From Monoraphidium neglectum (taxonomy: Eukaryota; Chlorophyta; Chlorophyceae; Sphaeropleales; Selenastraceae): DNA of 21,387 bases. A program made the translations under genes and the position numbers. The first letter of the stretch is position 1. Every line of letters begins with the position of its first letter. Shown here piece after piece: positions 19,456 to 21,387 of this stretch. A model generated the notes under the pieces. That model was not told the origin of the DNA. It did not search any database and saw only the letters and a program-made list of their open reading frames with translations. The stretch spans positions 1 through 21,387 of the forward strand of contig NW_014012913.1 in NCBI RefSeq assembly GCF_000611645.1, written 5' to 3'.

Positions 19456-21373
19456 ATGGCTACGATCAGTGAGCTTGTCGTCTATCCCATCAAGGTATTG
19501 TCATGTATGAAATGAAGCCTAGTCAAATTGAATGTCGACTGCCGCGGATTCCGCAACAGCGACGATGGCCAGGGCTTCGAAGCAGAGGCGTGCGGCAGCG
19601 CTGGTGCGCCGTTGACGCACAGGAACAATGATGCATCGCCTTGCGCTGCAGAGCTGTGGAGGTATCAATGTGCAGGAGGCTCTTATGACACCCCAGGGTA
19701 AGCACAAAGAGCCACCTCACCACGACGAGGGTTTCGGTAGTTTGCGCCTGCCAGCCCTGCAAGAGCTGCTTTGTTGATGGAGGTTACGCGCCACCTGGCG
19801 CCGCCTTCAACCCATCATTGCACATGGGACCAAGCCAGCATCGCAAACCTCTTTGCGCGTGCCTGTGCTGGCCGCGGCCCGCCAGGCCTGGCGTTTGACC
19901 GCCGGTGGATGGTGGTTGACCAGGAGACGGGACGCGCAGTGACCCAGAGGACTCACCCCAAGATGGCGCTGGTGGGTTTGGAGGGTTGAGGGATGGGGAG
20001 GGGCCAGCGAAGTCATGCTGGAGCGCAGAGAGCGGTCTGTGCAGCGCAGATGCAAATGGGAGCGCTCGTGCATGTGGTGGCTGTGCGGGGCAACCGGGAA
20101 CGCGTGCGCGAGCACTGGTGGTCCGTTGAACCAGCAGATGGACGGGCACAGGCAGCAGGCGGCCTTCAGGTGCATTGCCGCAACCGCCTCGCCGCCGTCC
20201 AAGCCCCTTGTTCCCCGCACCGTGGCCACGCGGCAGGTGCTCACGTCCCTGCCCCCAGCCCTGCTGGCCGGCGCGGAGCCGGGCCCCTCTGATGCCCTCC
20301 AGCTGTCGGCCGCCGGCGTCGCGGCCCGCGTGGCGGTGCCTCTGGCCCTGGCCAACCCGCCCACCCTGAGGTGCGGCGCTCTTGGGGCCCTGGGCGAGGG
20401 AGGGGGGCTTGCGCAGCACTAGCAAGCCGGCTGCATCAGCCGCTGGCACGCGTGGAGGGTGCGAGCATCTGCACCCTCAGGGTCACATCTCTCGTGCGGG
20501 CCTGCCCTCGCCCCCGGCGCTCCCCCTGCAGATCGCTAGCTGTCCAGGGGTTTGGCCCCCCCTGGTGCCCGTGAGCCCCTTGCGCCTCAGCGCTCAGCCA
20601 GCCACCCACGCACCCCTGGCATGTACCCCGTCACCATACGGTCGTCCTGCACCATACGCATCGCATCCTACTCCCGTGCCGTCGTGGTCTAGGAATGACG
20701 GGCTCACCCCTCAACATCGGCCTCCCCCTCGGCCCCTTGTTTCAAAGGCCGGCCAAGGTGTGGGAGTGGTCCGGCCAGGCGGCCGACGAGGGCGACGAGG
20801 CGGCAGCCTGGCTGACGTCATTCCTGGGCAAGCCGGTGCGCCTGGTGCGCTACCTCGGATCCCTGGACCCGGCGGCATCCGATGCAGCAGCCACACTCGC
20901 CGCCGAGGCGCTGGCGGCGGGCGAGGGCGCCGCAGGCGCGGATGCGGGCGCGGCGGGCGCGCTGACGCGCGAGGTGGACTCCCAGTTCGTGCCCTGGGGC
21001 GCTGAGGTGGCGTTTGCCGGTGCGTGGCGTGGGAAAAGTGCGATGAAGGCACGACTGGGTTTTGGGCGTGGAGGTGTTGGCTTTGGTTGCAGCCGGCGGC
21101 TTCGAGGGCCTGTCGTGGGGTGTGCATAACAGTGGCCGCTTGCCTGCACAGCCGCCCTGTCATGCTGCCACGAGGCTCAGCCAGCCGCCCCGCGCGTTGG
21201 TCAGCGACCCACTTGTCCCCACCCATCCAGACCCGCTCTCACCTTGCCCCACGACCTGACACCCCGCCCAATACAGACGGCTTCCCCGTGCTGGTGGCCA
21301 CCTCTGAGGCGCTGGAGGACCTCAACTCGCGGCTGCCTGGGGAGGGGGGGCCCATCAGGATCAACAGGTTCAG
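19456..21373 (+). CDS. MOSC-domain molybdenum-cofactor protein (mARC type), 3' partial
   Basis: Seen: exons at 19456-19494, 19652-19697, 19886-19971, 20237-20370, 20748-21019 and 21277-21373, giving 224 residues; a donor (CAG|GTGGGG) follows and the rest lies beyond the edge. The N-terminal barrel reads MATISELVVYPIKSCGG, then EALMTPQGLAFDRRWMVVD and RTHPKMAL. The next region has VWEWSGQAADEGDEAA, WLTSFLGKPVRLVRY, then FADGFPVLVATSEALEDLNSRL and INRFR. Known: MOSC proteins bind a molybdenum cofactor; mARC reduces N-hydroxylated compounds and, in Chlamydomonas, works with nitrate reductase in nitric oxide formation. The Cys that would bind Mo is not in the window. An Ala-rich insert of about 35 residues (139-173) interrupts the MOSC region. 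The exon 4/5 junction was chosen because phase 2 fits acceptor TTCAAAG at 20747. Confidence 0.9.
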
Positions 21374-21387
21374 GTGGGGCCACGGGG

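Noticed and set aside
1..21387. Mobile element, viral insertion or bacterial-type gene cluster
   Set aside because: No reverse transcriptase, transposase, integrase, terminal repeats or capsid-like sequence was recognised. All well-supported genes are intron-bearing and typical of a nuclear genome.

Overview
The window looks like GC-rich nuclear DNA from a green alga, most likely a chlorophyte of the Chlorella/Trebouxiophyceae type. The evidence is intron-dense genes with short GT-AG exons, TGTAA poly(A) signals after most stop codons, CTG/CAG microsatellites, a plant-type HAKAI RING protein and a plant-type multi-pass protein with a transit-like N terminus. The taxon is inferred. No bacterial operon, mobile element, CRISPR array or tRNA was recognised.

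Eight protein-coding genes can be rebuilt exon by exon; every junction chosen is GT-AG and phase-consistent. From left to right: (1) minus, 18-3594, a secreted papain-family (C1A) cysteine protease with the long N-terminal region of the 26/29-kDa protease type, 3' end beyond the window; (2) minus, 4191-5254, a four-helix membrane protein of unknown function; (3) minus, 6258-8542, a secreted 291-residue protein of unknown function; (4) plus, 9607-10543, a probable plastid multi-pass membrane protein; (5) minus, 11598-14579 (5' end uncertain), a nuclease-fold plus protein-kinase-like fusion reminiscent of Crinkler-type (CRN) proteins; (6) plus, 15572-17767, an isochorismatase-fold hydrolase; (7) minus, 18229-19272, a HAKAI-type RING E3 ligase; (8) plus, 19456 to the window edge, a MOSC-domain protein of the mARC type.

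The genes do not form a pathway; they look like unrelated housekeeping and accessory genes. Genes 4/5 and 6/7 converge, and their opposed TGTAA signals lie 41 and 99 bases apart. Genes 3/4, 5/6 and 7/8 diverge. The 7/8 pair shares only 183 bases between its start codons, so a shared promoter is likely.

The points most worth following are the nuclease-kinase fusion with its 26-unit CTG repeat near the 5' end, the HAKAI homologue that keeps the RING but has lost the cysteines of its second zinc site, the 13-G run inside a HAKAI exon, and the secreted orphan protein.
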